DNA of 64,000 nt from Cryomorphaceae bacterium (GTDB taxonomy: Bacteria > Bacteroidota > Bacteroidia > Flavobacteriales > Schleiferiaceae): positions 62,001 through 126,000 of the forward strand of contig JAFMBM010000001.1 of NCBI GenBank assembly GCA_017858515.1. Reading direction: 5' to 3'. The number at the start of each line of letters is the position of its first letter. Within the stretch, counting starts at the first letter, position 1. The translations under genes were made by a program, and so were the position numbers. The notes under the pieces are model-generated. The model was not told the DNA's origin and ran no database searches. It saw only the letters and a list, made by a program, of their open reading frames with translations. Shown here piece by piece: positions 11,101 through 19,222 of the stretch.

Positions 11101-11684
11101 ATGGTTCGAGTCTTAATACCAATCAGGTGACTGTAAATCACATGTATATTGTTGATGCACATTTTGCTCAAGGAATTACCAATTTATTGGAAGTGAGTTT
11201 TGATAATAATTCGGTTGATGCAACAGATTATTCGTGGGACTTTGGAGATGCAAGCTCATCCACTGATTTCGAGCCAACTCATACATATTCAAGTGCAGGA
11301 ACATACACGGTTTGTCTTACTGCTTCCAACTCAATATGCGGTACATCGGAGTTTTTCTGCGATGATGTAACTGTTGTTGCCGTTCGCACAGACAATCCGA
11401 ATAATAACGGTACTGCTACTGAAGACCGCAGCCAATTGGGAATGCAGGAATGGGAAAAGGCTATCTCACTGTATCCAAATCCAACTTCTTCCGTTTTCAA
11501 CCTTGAGCTTACAGGTCTAGAGACAGGAATCCAACTTATGGATGCCAACGGTCGCTTACTAGCGCAGAGGGATGGAGGAGAAGAACAAATGCAATTCGAT
11601 CTTTCCAACTTCGCCAAGGGAATGTATATGGTTGTTATTGCAACAGATCAAGGTATTATTACAAAGCGTATACTGCGCAACTAA
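8094..11684 (+). CDS. Giant NHL/PKD surface protein, C-terminal piece with T9SS tail
   Basis: Continuation of the 7018 gene after the frameshift near 8165; residues before about 8166 in this frame are not genuine. Order: a PKD domain (YLWEFGDGNTST), a second six-repeat NHL propeller (about residues 180-470), a second PKD (YAWNFDDG), then three more PKD or Ig-like units (FVWNFGDA, YSWDFGDGSP, YSWDFGDASS), a linker, and a type A T9SS C-terminal domain starting ISLYPNPTSSVFNLEL and ending ITKRILRN. The repaired protein would be about 1,555 residues with the plan propeller-PKD twice. The tail predicts export by the type IX system and attachment to, or release from, the cell surface. A terminator follows at 11706. 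Confidence 0.82.
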   Translation: MGDSTPITYLFNGRRWQLLSFCYFKTGGGVITNSVSYTRIPLPISSYTSVRSNMEYTFTNASTNATSYLWEFGDGNTSTAQDPVHNFTYTGTYEVCLNAYDACGHVDTYCDTYVIVTDYASAQNDSLYLHEVSWCNNSPLDILGVEQLLVQQTKWFRDGAPFHTSNLSYASSGTRVAGSTGQGGQNYQLRFPQQVQVVGNNMYIVDRNNNRIVKWVIGAGSGTVVAGGVNQGPFAAMNRLRDPRTVIADNAGNMYILDRNNHRVLYWPAGAPAATQVVAGGNGSGIALNQLKDPSDMAIYDGALYIADEDNHRIVKWVIGEAQGTLFAGQSGITGDSYDLFNNPVGIDVDADGSVYVVDMENNRVLRFDPGETMGVLVAGGNGIGIGLNQLWKPYDVQVDAAKNIFVVDRENHRIMKYEPFEKDGIVVAGGNGEGNANNQFDFPTGFFIKGNRIYVADNNNHRIMRWNIHLPAMSKETIETVQGDADYHVEITMTDGTTLTTNTENFTYNVVVADYAYSVNNLDLTVTNNSIHGETYAWNFDDGASSTLETPSHHYRYNGTYNVCLTTTDSCSKSDVHCESVVINAPLNIVFAAADLDPLNVVAGCGQRALTVRGVFVASDIQSIDWKRDGITYATTGAGDSTHITDGTGDYTAEITFVDATTLTTPTIPNYVQDVAVSAGWTHVVAGAGDFRTTTFTNTSTANTTFVWNFGDATPTSTDANPVHVYANPGTYSVSLTATDSCGLQDVSTQNVTIDTYATAYAAAALSIPSNRSCNGQVTISVSGISDASDVSTTQWFKDAVSEGAASVGLTSHLTTTTNNDEDDYTATIIFTDGSTLITGSENFERYTASADWSHSVGVDNVTVNFTNASIDAVSYSWDFGDGSPISTDTNPVHVYAIAGPYTVILTSTDACGTDYISEQLVFTIPLSTFYSATTLSVDAYTLCDDDFTLRLNGISNPSHVDSTVFGLTFAPLVDGISLSAVLDAYYTHLGNSYVAHVGFIDGSSLNTNQVTVNHMYIVDAHFAQGITNLLEVSFDNNSVDATDYSWDFGDASSSTDFEPTHTYSSAGTYTVCLTASNSICGTSEFFCDDVTVVAVRTDNPNNNGTATEDRSQLGMQEWEKAISLYPNPTSSVFNLELTGLETGIQLMDANGRLLAQRDGGEEQMQFDLSNFAKGMYMVVIATDQGIITKRILRN

Positions 11685-11705
11685 GGCTTTTATTTAACAG
11701 CAAAG

Positions 11706-11738
11706 AATCCCTCCAAGAAATTGGGGGGATTTTTTTTG
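11706..11738 (+). terminator. Rho-independent terminator, copy 1
   Basis: AATCCCTCCAA, loop GAAA, TTGGGGGGATT, then eight T residues. The 11-bp stem contains one G-T wobble. It follows the NHL/PKD gene and is nearly identical to the terminator at 18870. Confidence 0.88.
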
Positions 11739-11754
11739 GATATTGCTTTCTATT

Positions 11755-12891
11755 ATGAAATCTATGCTTCTGCGATTCACTTTATTTTTCTTGTTCAGCG
11801 TACAAATGAGTGGGCAGAATTATTCTCATGAAAAGCTCGACTCTTTAAATCAACACATTTCTGAGGTCATTCTTTCACGAGAAGCTATTTCAAGGGTAGA
11901 GTTAGACCATGCCATTCATCTCTCAACAAAGGCACAGTATTCAGAAGGTATAGCTCTCGGATACAAGAACATCGGTAATTTTTATTACTTCCAATCAAAA
12001 CACGATAGTGCCATTCTCTTTTTAGAAAAAGGAATTAGGAGCCTGAAAGAGCCCTACAGCCCTGTTCGCTCAAGACTTCTTATGAATTTAGGTGTGAATA
12101 ATGAAAAGTTGTATAGGTTTGAAGAGGCTATTTCCTATTATCTTAAAGCACTTAGGGTATCGAAATACAATGCCGACTCTGCAAGTGTGGCCATTACTTA
12201 TCAGAATCTTGCTCAGGTAAAATCAAGGGTGCAAGATTATTCGGAAGCAAAACTGGCTCTTGATTCGTGCTTAGAGTGGGCGCCAAGCCTTGGCTTTAAC
12301 AAAGCAGCAGTATACTCAAGTTTGGGGTCTATTCTAAATTCTTTGGGAGATACATCTTCTAGTATAAATTCATATCAGAAGGCATTGAAAACTTGGCCGG
12401 TCAATAAGAATCTTCGTGAAAAGGCCCTACTCTTAAATAACTATTCAAATCTGTTAGTCGAAAAAAAGAAATTCAACCAAGCTAGGGAAAACTATTCCGC
12501 GGCAAGAATAGTTTTTGAGCAATTAAATGACCACGAGGGTTTAGCTTCCAACATAATCGGATACGCAAACCTTGAATACTTTGATTCCAATTATTCCAAA
12601 GCCTTGACTTTGTATCAAGAGGCGTACGAATTAGAAAACATTGGCTCACAACTTCAAATAAGTCTACTCACGAACATTGAGCTTTCCGCCTTCAAACTAG
12701 GGGAATATGAAATTGCACATACCGCACTAGCTAAAAAATTTCTTTTAGTCGATAGTATTGCTGTTTTTGATTCCAGAGCAGCCTTGGATAGCATTCAAAG
12801 TGTTTATGCCATCAATGATTTAAAGGAGCAGGCAAAGGAGGAAGAGTTATTATCAGAACAAGAGAAACTAAAGCTGTCTAGAGCTATATAG
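11755..12891 (+). CDS. TPR sensor histidine kinase, periplasmic part (frameshifted)
   Basis: N-terminal half of a TPR-containing sensor kinase. A signal peptide (MKSMLLRFTLFFLFSVQMSG; ATG 11755 preferred over TTG 11743) is followed by about seven tetratricopeptide repeats at residues 50-330, for example YYFQSKHDSAILFLEKGI and GDTSSSINSYQKALKTW. A helical segment ending EQEKLKLSRAI reaches a stop at 12889. The bases just beyond, in the frame starting at 12882, encode the expected transmembrane helix (WLSTILLIISILVFIL) leading straight into the kinase. One base appears to be missing near 12880-12888. Such TPR domains sit in the periplasm and are thought to sense ligands or protein partners. Confidence 0.8.
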   Translation: MKSMLLRFTLFFLFSVQMSGQNYSHEKLDSLNQHISEVILSREAISRVELDHAIHLSTKAQYSEGIALGYKNIGNFYYFQSKHDSAILFLEKGIRSLKEPYSPVRSRLLMNLGVNNEKLYRFEEAISYYLKALRVSKYNADSASVAITYQNLAQVKSRVQDYSEAKLALDSCLEWAPSLGFNKAAVYSSLGSILNSLGDTSSSINSYQKALKTWPVNKNLREKALLLNNYSNLLVEKKKFNQARENYSAARIVFEQLNDHEGLASNIIGYANLEYFDSNYSKALTLYQEAYELENIGSQLQISLLTNIELSAFKLGEYEIAHTALAKKFLLVDSIAVFDSRAALDSIQSVYAINDLKEQAKEEELLSEQEKLKLSRAI

Positions 12892-12938
12892 GTTGGTTAA
12901 GTACGATACTTCTGATCATTAGCATTCTGGTTTTCATT

Positions 12939-13598
12939 TTGGTTCAAAGAAGAAAGTACTTAAAGCTTCAGTTGAGCGAGGCGGAAAAAGCGGGTGAGTT
13001 GGCACTTTTACAGGGTATAAGTAGAGGGGAAGATGCCGAAAGGCAACGCTTTGCAGAGGAGTTACACGATAGTCTTGGAAGTCAGATAGGGGCTTTGCAC
13101 CTAAAGTTGAATTCCGATAATGTGGATGAAGAAAAGTTGAAACAGCTGGAGAGCATTGGCGACGATGTTCGAAGAATTTCGTACGATTTACTTCCACCTC
13201 AAATTGAGAATGGCAATCTCTCTCTGGCCTTAGAGAAATTGTTCCTGTTTAACCATTCGGAAGAATGCTCTTTCTACTTCCATAGCCACAATGATCTCAA
13301 CAGCCTTGGCAATGCCCATTTTGATTTGCAACTCTACCGAGTTTTTCAAGAACTTATTCGAAATACAGTGAAGCATTCGAAAGCAAAAGAAGCACACTTG
13401 AGTGTTTGGAAGGAAGAAGAAAAGTGGGTGTTTGAATACGAAGACAATGGTGTTGGGATGCCTGAAAATGCAACTCCTGGTTTAGGAACTCAAACCATCC
13501 AATCAAGGTTGAATAAGATTGGCGCTTCTTTTCATTTAGATTCCAAACCCAATAAAGGAATACGTATAGGAATTGCTGTAAACCTAGATCATGCATAA
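12939..13598 (+). CDS. Sensor histidine kinase, cytoplasmic part (HisKA_3)
   Basis: Cytoplasmic half of the kinase begun at 11755; genuine coding in this frame starts at about 12882 with the transmembrane helix, and the TTG at 12939 is only the first available start codon. A short coiled coil is followed by a HisKA_3 dimerisation domain with phospho-acceptor His43 in ELHDSLGSQIG. The HATPase domain has the N box in QELIRNTVKH (Asn142), G1 box DNGVGM and G2 box PGLGTQTIQSR. It belongs to the NarX/LytS-like class that pairs with LuxR-type regulators. Its end overlaps the next gene's ATG by eight bases, so the pair is translationally coupled. Confidence 0.85.
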   Translation: MVQRRKYLKLQLSEAEKAGELALLQGISRGEDAERQRFAEELHDSLGSQIGALHLKLNSDNVDEEKLKQLESIGDDVRRISYDLLPPQIENGNLSLALEKLFLFNHSEECSFYFHSHNDLNSLGNAHFDLQLYRVFQELIRNTVKHSKAKEAHLSVWKEEEKWVFEYEDNGVGMPENATPGLGTQTIQSRLNKIGASFHLDSKPNKGIRIGIAVNLDHA

Positions 13599-14220
13599 AC
13601 TAATACATATTCTAATTGTAGACGATCATCCGCTTATGGCAAGAGGGCTGCAAGACTCCCTTCCATCTACTCTTCAATTTCAATCGGTCTTGGCGCATTC
13701 GGTTTTGGAAAGTTTTACTGCTCTAGAAAACAGAAGCTTTGATTTACTCATTGTCGATTATCGCCTTCAAGACGGCACTGGACTGGAAATTATTAAAAGG
13801 GCAAGAAAAAGAGGGATAGAGGCCTGCATCCTCATTACGTCCTTCGAAGAAAGCGGCATTTTTCGTGAAGCCTTGCGCCTTGGATGTTTGGGATTGCTGA
13901 TGAAAACGAGTGGCTCAGAAAAACTTAAGAAGTGCATTGAGCAGGTCTTATCAGGTAATAAATATCTCGACCCCAAAATAGAACAGATGGTTATGCAGCA
14001 GCAATTGGGTGCAAGTACAACATCGGAGATAGTTTTGACACCTAGGGAAAAAGAAGTGATTTTTAAGATTGCTGAAGGATTGAATACGACTAAAATTGCG
14101 GAGGCACTCTTCATATCTGAGAATACAGTAGAGTCGCATCGAAACCATATCATTCAGAAGACAGGAGCAAAAAATTCAGCAGAACTCATTCGCATTGCAA
14201 TGGAGAAAGGCTGGATTTAA
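13591..14220 (+). CDS. NarL/FixJ-type response regulator
   Basis: Two-domain transcription factor. The receiver domain has the acidic pair Asp11-Asp12 in IVDDHPL, phospho-acceptor Asp56 in LLIVDYRLQDG, Thr83 and Lys105 (LLMKTSGS). The C-terminal LuxR-type helix-turn-helix is at about 145-205: LTPREKEVIFKIAEGL, then KIAEALFISENTVESHR. It is encoded directly after, and overlapping, the TPR kinase, so it is almost certainly the cognate partner. The two giant T9SS genes on either side are the obvious candidate targets; this is inference from position. Confidence 0.93.
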   Translation: MHKLIHILIVDDHPLMARGLQDSLPSTLQFQSVLAHSVLESFTALENRSFDLLIVDYRLQDGTGLEIIKRARKRGIEACILITSFEESGIFREALRLGCLGLLMKTSGSEKLKKCIEQVLSGNKYLDPKIEQMVMQQQLGASTTSEIVLTPREKEVIFKIAEGLNTTKIAEALFISENTVESHRNHIIQKTGAKNSAELIRIAMEKGWI

Positions 14221-14325
14221 TACCTAACGGTTTTCCGTGATTTTAGCCAATAACATTTAGCGGGGATACGGTATTTCAGAAGATCATAGACTTTAGTTTC
14301 TGATTTTAACCAATACCTAATTGCC

Positions 14326-16452
14326 ATGGAAACATCTTTACTCAAGAAAGTTTTTGGTCAGACCAGAGACCTTCTTAGCCGCTTTGCTTTCTTTCTATTC
14401 TTAGTATCATCCATCCCCATTCTTGCTCAACAACCCAATATGGTAGAGAGCTATACCACGGCGAATGGCTTGGGAAATTTGGGTTGTAGCGATGTGCTAA
14501 GGGAGCCAAACGGAACCCTTTGGGTAGTTCACAACTCGTCTACCAGCCCGTACAATGCTCAATTCCCTATTAGAAAGCGCGACAATGCCGGCAATTGGAG
14601 CTATCCAGATCTTGGCATCCTTCCAGCCGCCACCGTAAATGGAACATCCTATACATCCAATGTAAACTATCAATTCAATTCCATCTTCAAGGCATCGAAT
14701 GGAGATGTTTGGTTTCTTCCAAAACATCATACTTCACCAAATAGTGATTTTAATAAAACTCCGCCTGTTGTAAAATTCGATGGGATAAACTGGTCGGTTT
14801 ACCATTCCAGCTTAGGTAGTTTCCCAAATAAGGGTACTGTTCTTTGTATGGATGAGGACGCTCAAGGCAATCTTTGGTTCGGTTGTGCGGATGGACTTGT
14901 GGAGCTAGATAATACAGGCACTTTTACCACTTTTAATCCTCCTGCCGTAGTGTATTCTAATGGCCAAACGAAGCAAGCTACGAATGTAAATTCTATAACC
15001 ATGGATGCAAACGATAATGTAGTAATGGTTACAAGTGAAGTCAAAACTACATTTGGTGGTGGATTTTTCAATTGGTCTTGCGTCCGCAAATACGATCCTG
15101 TGGCTGCAACATGGGCAGATTGGCATTTAAGCGATGCCCCTTGGTGGAACGCCATTCAGGCCTATTACCATCCTAGGTATGTTGTGGCCATGCACGATAC
15201 GGCAAATACTATAAACGTTTCAACCTTCGGAGGAGGGATGTACTATATACCAAGCGCACAGTTCGGCAGCAAGAATAGAACTCAGATTGCCAATTTCCTA
15301 AAATACAGCAATGGGGGCTGGGGCGCATGGGGATGGCCAATGGAGAATGTTTACACCAATCTTCCCGATTTTACAGAGCGTGTTTTTAAAAGCAATTCCA
15401 ATCGTTTTTGGATCATAGGATCGCCTACGAGTTCAAATCAATACAAAGCCTATCGATTTGAAAACGCAAGTCCAGCACAATGGGCTGGACTGCCTGTTAC
15501 CCAATATGCCTTTTCGAATTGGGAAAGCAAGTTGTCCCGCGTTCAAGCGGGAACAACCGTTAAGGCAAAAATCGTATCCATGAGTTTTGTAGATGACGAT
15601 ACCGAAATTTGGTTCGCTACCGATCTTGGTGTGGAAAGATGGTATGCAGATTATCCCAATCCGGCCTCCGATTTTATCGGATTAGAAGGAACGGGGCCAA
15701 ACAATAATGGAATCGTGGCCTGGAATAATTTCAGCTTTAACAATCCAGAACCTGTTCGAGATGGTCACATCCTAGTTCCAGGTACGCCCAGTATTAGCAT
15801 AGATTCTGCCTATTATTATATCGCTACCCGCGACTATGACAATATTGATCCAAATGTAGATGCCGGTTTAAGAGGCGATGGAGTTGTACAAGGTTTTGGC
15901 CTTACACAAGCTGCATTAGCGGCTGCAGGTTTGGGTTTTGAAAATATCGAAATTCGGTTTACTCCCATCGATTTGGGAAGAGATCTTAGGGGTGCAGATG
16001 AAGATTGGACTTACATCAATAAACTTGAGAAAAGGCGCTATCAGAGAAGAATACTGGATGAAAAGGATACTACTTTCGAAGTTCTTTCCAACTACAGCAT
16101 TCTGGTAAACAATCAAGTAATCTTCCATGGTCCTATGCCTTTGGTAAACCTTTCTATCCGGTATAATAAGTATGGCTATTTATTCGATAGCATCGCGGGT
16201 GTCTCAAGCTATGTTCACCTTACTTCCAATCCTTTGGTTACAGATCCCACGCTTCTTTCTATACAACAGGCTTTATTACAAGATGTTGGTCAACATGGGG
16301 TGCGTTTCCAATTCCGAAGCATCGAATCAGCCAACGACGAATCCCTAGATTCTCCAGGCAGACAAGGGGGCTTTTTGAAATTCACCATGCTATGCTCGAG
16401 AAGGGAACCATTATCCTTCCACCTACTCCCTTGGCTGGTAAATACATTGTAG
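14326..16452 (+). CDS. Secreted propeller/beta-helix protein, N-terminal piece
   Basis: N-terminal part of a second giant secreted protein. A signal peptide region (FAFFLFLVSSIPILAQQ, residues 20-36) is followed by a beta-propeller of the two-component-regulator type, with blades such as GTLWVVHNSS, GDVWFLPKHH, GNLWFGCADG and TEIWFATDLG (residues 35-450). A further domain near 470-690 contains QIRFTPIDLG-like text and resembles a calcium- or carbohydrate-binding beta fold, not assigned. Near residue 685 the frame is lost at a G5/C/T5 run (16366-16376). Adding one base continues into the next piece as LFEIHHAMLEKGT. Confidence 0.75.
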   Translation: METSLLKKVFGQTRDLLSRFAFFLFLVSSIPILAQQPNMVESYTTANGLGNLGCSDVLREPNGTLWVVHNSSTSPYNAQFPIRKRDNAGNWSYPDLGILPAATVNGTSYTSNVNYQFNSIFKASNGDVWFLPKHHTSPNSDFNKTPPVVKFDGINWSVYHSSLGSFPNKGTVLCMDEDAQGNLWFGCADGLVELDNTGTFTTFNPPAVVYSNGQTKQATNVNSITMDANDNVVMVTSEVKTTFGGGFFNWSCVRKYDPVAATWADWHLSDAPWWNAIQAYYHPRYVVAMHDTANTINVSTFGGGMYYIPSAQFGSKNRTQIANFLKYSNGGWGAWGWPMENVYTNLPDFTERVFKSNSNRFWIIGSPTSSNQYKAYRFENASPAQWAGLPVTQYAFSNWESKLSRVQAGTTVKAKIVSMSFVDDDTEIWFATDLGVERWYADYPNPASDFIGLEGTGPNNNGIVAWNNFSFNNPEPVRDGHILVPGTPSISIDSAYYYIATRDYDNIDPNVDAGLRGDGVVQGFGLTQAALAAAGLGFENIEIRFTPIDLGRDLRGADEDWTYINKLEKRRYQRRILDEKDTTFEVLSNYSILVNNQVIFHGPMPLVNLSIRYNKYGYLFDSIAGVSSYVHLTSNPLVTDPTLLSIQQALLQDVGQHGVRFQFRSIESANDESLDSPGRQGGFLKFTMLCSRREPLSFHLLPWLVNTL

Positions 16453-18848
16453 GTCCAAGTGCTCATGCCGACTATCCTGATCTTACCCTCGCCCTGAATG
16501 ATCTTCACCTGAGAGGCTTAGACAGCTGGGTTGGATTTAGCCTTGAGCCAGGAATCCATTCTGGGCAGTATGTTCTCGGAACCATTCCCGGTCAACAGGG
16601 CTTTAATCACCGTTTTGTTATCATTAATTCGGTTGGAGGGGATTCTTCTGCTGTAACGCTTGAGTACAATCCTCAACATGCCGACTCTAGTTTTATCTTC
16701 GAATTGAAGGGTATACAACAGTTTAAACTCCAAGGGCTGAAGTTCAGAAATCTATCAACTGCCCAATCGGGAATTATTAAAACAACCAATGCCTGCTCAA
16801 ACCTAGAAATAAGTCAGTGCACTTTTATGGCAAACCCGGCTTCTGCAAAGCCTTTATTGAGCGGACTTCAAGTAAACATGAATTCTTTTGATGTACGGGA
16901 ATGCAATTTTATAAATGGTACAACTGCTCTTTCGATTGGAGGGAATAGTGGAATTATTGAGGAATGCGTCTTCCAAGGCCAAACCGATTATGCCATTAAA
17001 GCCCTTTTTGGAAGCGATATGAGAATTGCAAACAATCGCATTCTAGGAACCGATACAGGAAGCTTCAGTGGAATTCACTTGGTTTCTGTTAAAGATGCCT
17101 TTAAAGTCTACAACAACCGAATTACCAATTTAACTTCCGTATGTAAAAGAGGGATTTTCGTTGCAGCCAATTCAACAGGATTTGCCTTTGCAAATGAATA
17201 CGGGGAGTTGTACAATAACGAGATAAATGTATTAGGAGGGACGAATTCTACAGGTCTAAGTCTTGAAGGAGTAGAGGTTAAGTATTACCACAATACTGTG
17301 CGTATTCACGGAGGCCCCCAGAGTTCTACGGCTTTAAGAGTGGGTTGGGCCAATCAGCCTTTAGACATACAGAGATCTATTTTTGCCTCAGAGAATGGTT
17401 CTGCTATTCTATCGGCCTCCTTCCCAGGCTTTGAAGCAGCTACGAATAACAATATTTATTACAGCCAGAACTCAGATGCATTTGTTGTTGATCCTGCTGG
17501 TCCTGTGCGTCTAACTTTCAACGATCTCAATTCTTTCGCCGCAGTAGCTGGTACAGATGCACAATCCATCCTCCTAAATCCGCAGTTTATTTCAGACACA
17601 GTAAGCGTGCCCAATAATCCGCTTGCGTGGGATAGGGTAGCAGCCTTAGCCGGATTTGAAAACGATATTGCTGGAATGCAAAGAGCCGCCCTCTGCGAAC
17701 CCGGTGCGTATGAGTTTGATAGCACCTATCTTTTTGTTGCTCCACCTGTTGTGAACTATTGTGAGAGCTTCGGATTGCTTATCGAGCAAAATAGAAGACA
17801 GCTAAAGTTTGAATGGGAGTCTAGAACCAATGCCACGAAATACAGAATTTTAAGAAGGCCCATCGGCACCTCTGCTTGGTTTTATGTAAATGGAAATATT
17901 GATACCAATGCACTTTTTGTTGTTCGAGATACTCGAACTTGGCAAGTAGTGATTGTACCCTTCATCGGAGGTCAATGGACAGATAGCAGCTGCGTTGCTC
18001 AGTACACCATCAATTGCTTACCATTGAATCTTGGCTTCAACGCCCTGCATCCTTTTGGTGTTTTTCCAGACAGTTCGGGCTCTATTCTTGTGCGCAATGT
18101 TCGCGGTGGAACAGGGGCAGCACCATTTGATCTAAGCCTTTGGAATACATCTGACAGTGCCTCTACTTGGCAAAATATTCAGGCTGTGAATGCGCATGCT
18201 TTTGAACATCTACAAGGCGGAACCTATGTCTTGAAAACCTCCGACGCCATCGGATGCTATCGATTGGATACCTTCCATCTAGATCTAAACCAATGGGTGC
18301 CTAATACGCCTGTACTACTCTCTGCCCAAGCCATGAGCTCTACTTCTATTCAGGTAGATTGGAATCCTATCCTTATTCCTGGCATTAGAAGATATAGAGT
18401 GGCCTACAGAAATGAAACCGACGGACAGATTCAGCGTTCTACCCAAGTGGTTCAAGCCGGCCAGAATAGCTTGTTGGTTGGAGGATTAATTCCAGGCAAG
18501 ACCTATCAATTTTGGGTTCAGGCCAGAATTGATAGCGGAATGGGTCCTCAATGGGGATTGTATTCGGCTGGTATTGCAGAACAAACACCCATGGGTGCCA
18601 AGTACATAGCAGCTGCTACATTAGGTGAACTGAAAGTGTATCCCAATCCATTTCAAAATAGTCTTCGCATTCAGTTTGCGGAGGAGGGCAACTTTGAAAT
18701 TGGCGATGCCTTGGGTAGAATCATCTACAGTGGAACAGCGCAACAAGGAGAAAATCAATTGAATACAGAGCACTGGCCCGTTGGAGTGTATTGGTTGCGG
18801 TATACAGAAGGCGGAAGTCTTAAGACCCAAAAGATTATAAAACAGTAG
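16392..18848 (+). CDS. Secreted propeller/beta-helix protein, C-terminal piece with T9SS tail
   Basis: Continuation of the 14326 gene after a one-base frameshift. AGKYIVGPSAHADYPDLTLAL opens a right-handed parallel beta-helix like those of pectate lyases or NosD (about residues 15-400), with repeated lines such as NLEISQCTFM, SFDVRECNFI and SGIIEECVFQ. A fibronectin type III domain follows at about 640-730 (STSIQVDWNP ... YQFWVQARI). A type A T9SS C-terminal domain (LKVYPNPFQNSLRIQF ... KTQKIIKQ) closes the protein. The repaired protein would be about 1,507 residues. A carbohydrate-related surface role is plausible but unproven. Confidence 0.8.
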   Translation: MLEKGTIILPPTPLAGKYIVGPSAHADYPDLTLALNDLHLRGLDSWVGFSLEPGIHSGQYVLGTIPGQQGFNHRFVIINSVGGDSSAVTLEYNPQHADSSFIFELKGIQQFKLQGLKFRNLSTAQSGIIKTTNACSNLEISQCTFMANPASAKPLLSGLQVNMNSFDVRECNFINGTTALSIGGNSGIIEECVFQGQTDYAIKALFGSDMRIANNRILGTDTGSFSGIHLVSVKDAFKVYNNRITNLTSVCKRGIFVAANSTGFAFANEYGELYNNEINVLGGTNSTGLSLEGVEVKYYHNTVRIHGGPQSSTALRVGWANQPLDIQRSIFASENGSAILSASFPGFEAATNNNIYYSQNSDAFVVDPAGPVRLTFNDLNSFAAVAGTDAQSILLNPQFISDTVSVPNNPLAWDRVAALAGFENDIAGMQRAALCEPGAYEFDSTYLFVAPPVVNYCESFGLLIEQNRRQLKFEWESRTNATKYRILRRPIGTSAWFYVNGNIDTNALFVVRDTRTWQVVIVPFIGGQWTDSSCVAQYTINCLPLNLGFNALHPFGVFPDSSGSILVRNVRGGTGAAPFDLSLWNTSDSASTWQNIQAVNAHAFEHLQGGTYVLKTSDAIGCYRLDTFHLDLNQWVPNTPVLLSAQAMSSTSIQVDWNPILIPGIRRYRVAYRNETDGQIQRSTQVVQAGQNSLLVGGLIPGKTYQFWVQARIDSGMGPQWGLYSAGIAEQTPMGAKYIAAATLGELKVYPNPFQNSLRIQFAEEGNFEIGDALGRIIYSGTAQQGENQLNTEHWPVGVYWLRYTEGGSLKTQKIIKQ

Positions 18849-18869
18849 CGCGTCAATGCGTTTTTTTAC

Positions 18870-18903
18870 AATCCCTCCAAGAAATTGGAGGGATTTTTTT
18901 TTT
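18870..18903 (+). terminator. Rho-independent terminator, copy 2
   Basis: Perfect 11-bp stem AATCCCTCCAA / TTGGAGGGATT with GAAA tetraloop and a ten-T tract. It matches the terminator at 11706 in all stem-loop positions except one. Confidence 0.92.
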
Positions 18904-19222
18904 GAATGAAACTACCTTTTTCAAAATACTTCTCTATGGGCAATTGATGCACTTACTAGGTCTTTGGTAAAAAGAACTGTATAAAAACTCAGAAGTCAAA
19001 CCCTATGCGCAGCCCAACTTGGAGTCTAGTGCTAGACCGTTTGTACATTCAACGTATTTATCGCGATACTAGCAATCCAGATTTAGAAGGATGGACTAAA
19101 ACGCTTGATCTGTAAGTCATTTACTACATACATTGCTGCATATCCTTTAAGTAAGACGGTTTAGAATGCTGTTAATGATATTTTGAAGACAACAAACCAA
19201 GTTCATAGCAGCTTCAAACGAT
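18904..19222. other. Intergenic stretch without a clear gene
   Basis: AT-rich gap between the convergent 14326-18848 and 19223-21493 genes. A 36-codon open frame at 19005-19115 (+) is present but has no recognisable motif and no ribosome-binding site. Nothing else was seen. Confidence 0.4.

Noticed and set aside
12882-12890. Programmed frameshift in the TPR kinase
   Set aside because: No slippery heptamer or downstream structure is evident; a plain one-base loss explains the sequence better.
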